Below, piece after piece: positions 63,158-64,000 of a stretch of DNA of 64,000 nucleotides. The notes under the pieces were generated by a model. That model did no database searches, had not been told where the DNA came from, and worked only from the letters and a program-made list of their open reading frames with translations. This DNA comes from Citrifermentans bemidjiense Bem (GTDB lineage: Bacteria > Desulfobacterota > Desulfuromonadia > Geobacterales > Geobacteraceae), in contig NC_011146.1 of assembly GCF_000020725.1 (NCBI RefSeq), forward strand, positions 3,657,501-3,721,500. The letters are read 5' to 3'. A program made the translations under genes and the position numbers. The number at the start of each line of letters is the position of its first letter. Within the stretch, counting starts at the first letter, position 1.

Positions 63158-64000
63158 ATGTTTCATTCGCTTCAGAACTGGCAGACATTGTTCGACAGCA
63201 TGTCCCAGGGCATGTTCTGCCAGAACGCGGAGGGAAGCCCCGTCGAGGCAAATGCATCGGCACTTTCCCTTCTGGGCCTGGACCGCGAAGCGTTCATGGC
63301 GCACACCCCGCAAAAGCCGCAATGGCGCCTCCTCGCTCAGGACGGAGGCGACCTTCCCCCGGAACAACACCCGGCCTCCGTAGCGCTTACTAAAGGAGAG
63401 GCCGTAACCGGCTTCACCGCCGGCATCTACACCCCCCACAATGACGCCACGATCTGGGTAAAGATCGATGCCATCCCGATCCAGCAGGGACTTGTCTGCG
63501 TCGTCCTGAACGACATAACCCAAGAAAAGCTGATAAAGGAGCAGGAACACCAGGCCGCGCTGCAGTACGAGCTTCTTGCCAATACCTCCATGGACGGCTT
63601 CTGGGTCGTCGACATGGAAGGAGAGATCCTCTCGGTGAACGAAGCCGCCTGCCGCATGTACGGCTACAGCCGCGACGAGTTCAGTTCCATGTTCGTCTAC
63701 GAGATCGAGGCGCGGGAGGACCGCCACGAGGTCAGGCAGCATACAGAGAAGGTAGCTGCGACACGCTACGACCGCTTCGAGACCGTACACCGCACGAAGG
63801 ACGGCACCCTGATCGAAGTGGAGGTGAGCACCACCTTCATGCCGCAGAACAGGCGGTTCCTCACCTTCTTGCAGGACATAACCAGCAAGAAGGACGCGGA
63901 AAGAGCCCTTCAGCAAAGCGAGGAGAAGTACCGCTCGCTGTTCGACAACATGCTGAACGGCTTCGCCTACTGCAAGATGATCCTTGACTCCGATCTCCCC
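63158..64000 (+). CDS. PAS-domain sensor protein, C-terminus outside the window
   Basis: The ATG at 63158 has GAGGAGG upstream and opens a frame that stays open to the edge (281 codons). There are at least two PAS domains: one from residue 1 to about 120 and one from about 140 to 255 (DGFWVVDMEGEILSVNEAAC and 'YGYSRDEF'), with the next beginning at 'EEKYRSLFDNML'. The PAS junction ending DITSKKDAE is typical. No membrane segment or signal peptide is seen, so it is a cytosolic sensor; the output (histidine kinase or c-di-GMP domain) lies beyond the window. Confidence 0.85.
   Translation, partial: MFHSLQNWQTLFDSMSQGMFCQNAEGSPVEANASALSLLGLDREAFMAHTPQKPQWRLLAQDGGDLPPEQHPASVALTKGEAVTGFTAGIYTPHNDATIWVKIDAIPIQQGLVCVVLNDITQEKLIKEQEHQAALQYELLANTSMDGFWVVDMEGEILSVNEAACRMYGYSRDEFSSMFVYEIEAREDRHEVRQHTEKVAATRYDRFETVHRTKDGTLIEVEVSTTFMPQNRRFLTFLQDITSKKDAERALQQSEEKYRSLFDNMLNGFAYCKMILDSDLP

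Overview
The window looks like part of a chromosome from a member of the Geobacterales (Geobacter, Citrifermentans or Geomonas type). It is GC-rich. It encodes a heptaheme ImcH-type inner-membrane cytochrome, a tetraheme cytochrome/FeS/NrfD quinol oxidoreductase cassette, and an energy-converting-hydrogenase-related (Ehr) complex. It also carries dispersed GGGGACAGGC-type intergenic palindromes. No tRNA, rRNA, CRISPR array, prophage or replication origin was recognised. The genus is an inference from gene content, not from a database search.

Layout. 1-6.5 kb: tail of an unidentified gene, then tamA-tamB (outer-membrane assembly) on the minus strand. 7-11.5 kb: a GNAT acetyltransferase overlapping an M20 peptidase, a NamZ-type muramidase and a stand-alone murB. 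11.5-17.2 kb: a hybrid histidine kinase, three small exported proteins (SYLF, glycine-zipper lipoprotein, unknown), a cold-shock protein and an orphan lipoprotein. 17.4-31.9 kb: the most unusual region, an ehr locus on the minus strand (ehrA-ehrB-ehrC-ehrD-ehrL-ehrS) with an IS481-type element between ehrA and ehrB. A second ehrA paralogue with an HTH-PTS IIA gene lies further upstream. Between the two ehrA copies sits an oppositely oriented cytochrome/ferredoxin/NrfD cassette. 32.1-33.7 kb: imcH.

34-47.8 kb is housekeeping: rnc-radical SAM-era (era frameshifted), tmk-holB-ricT-metG, a YdcF/SanA-like gene, rpmB, and ridA-rel-rpoZ-gmk-yicC-galE. 48-52 kb holds small and hypothetical genes, a CHAD protein, an M28 peptidase and a DUF4124 protein. 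51.8-54.1 kb holds a short ribbon-helix-helix gene not called by length-limited ORF finding, and sucCD. 54.6-59.6 kb is a C4-dicarboxylate-type transporter with a divergent-free upstream region containing a good sigma-54 promoter and tandem palindromes. It is followed by a two-component system whose response regulator is a sigma-54 activator. 59.9-64 kb: an HdrDE-like membrane iron-sulfur oxidoreductase, a DUF523/DUF1722 protein and a truncated PAS sensor.

How the genes may work together: Ehr, the Cbc-type cassette, ImcH and the HdrDE-like protein are all inner-membrane electron-transfer modules that would exchange electrons with the menaquinone pool. SucCD and the dicarboxylate transporter feed the TCA cycle. 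Two of the electron-transfer transcripts (ehrA and imcH) have near-identical promoter contexts, which suggests they may be expressed together. Intergenic space is unusually rich in dispersed palindromes, and one of them is the target of the IS insertion.
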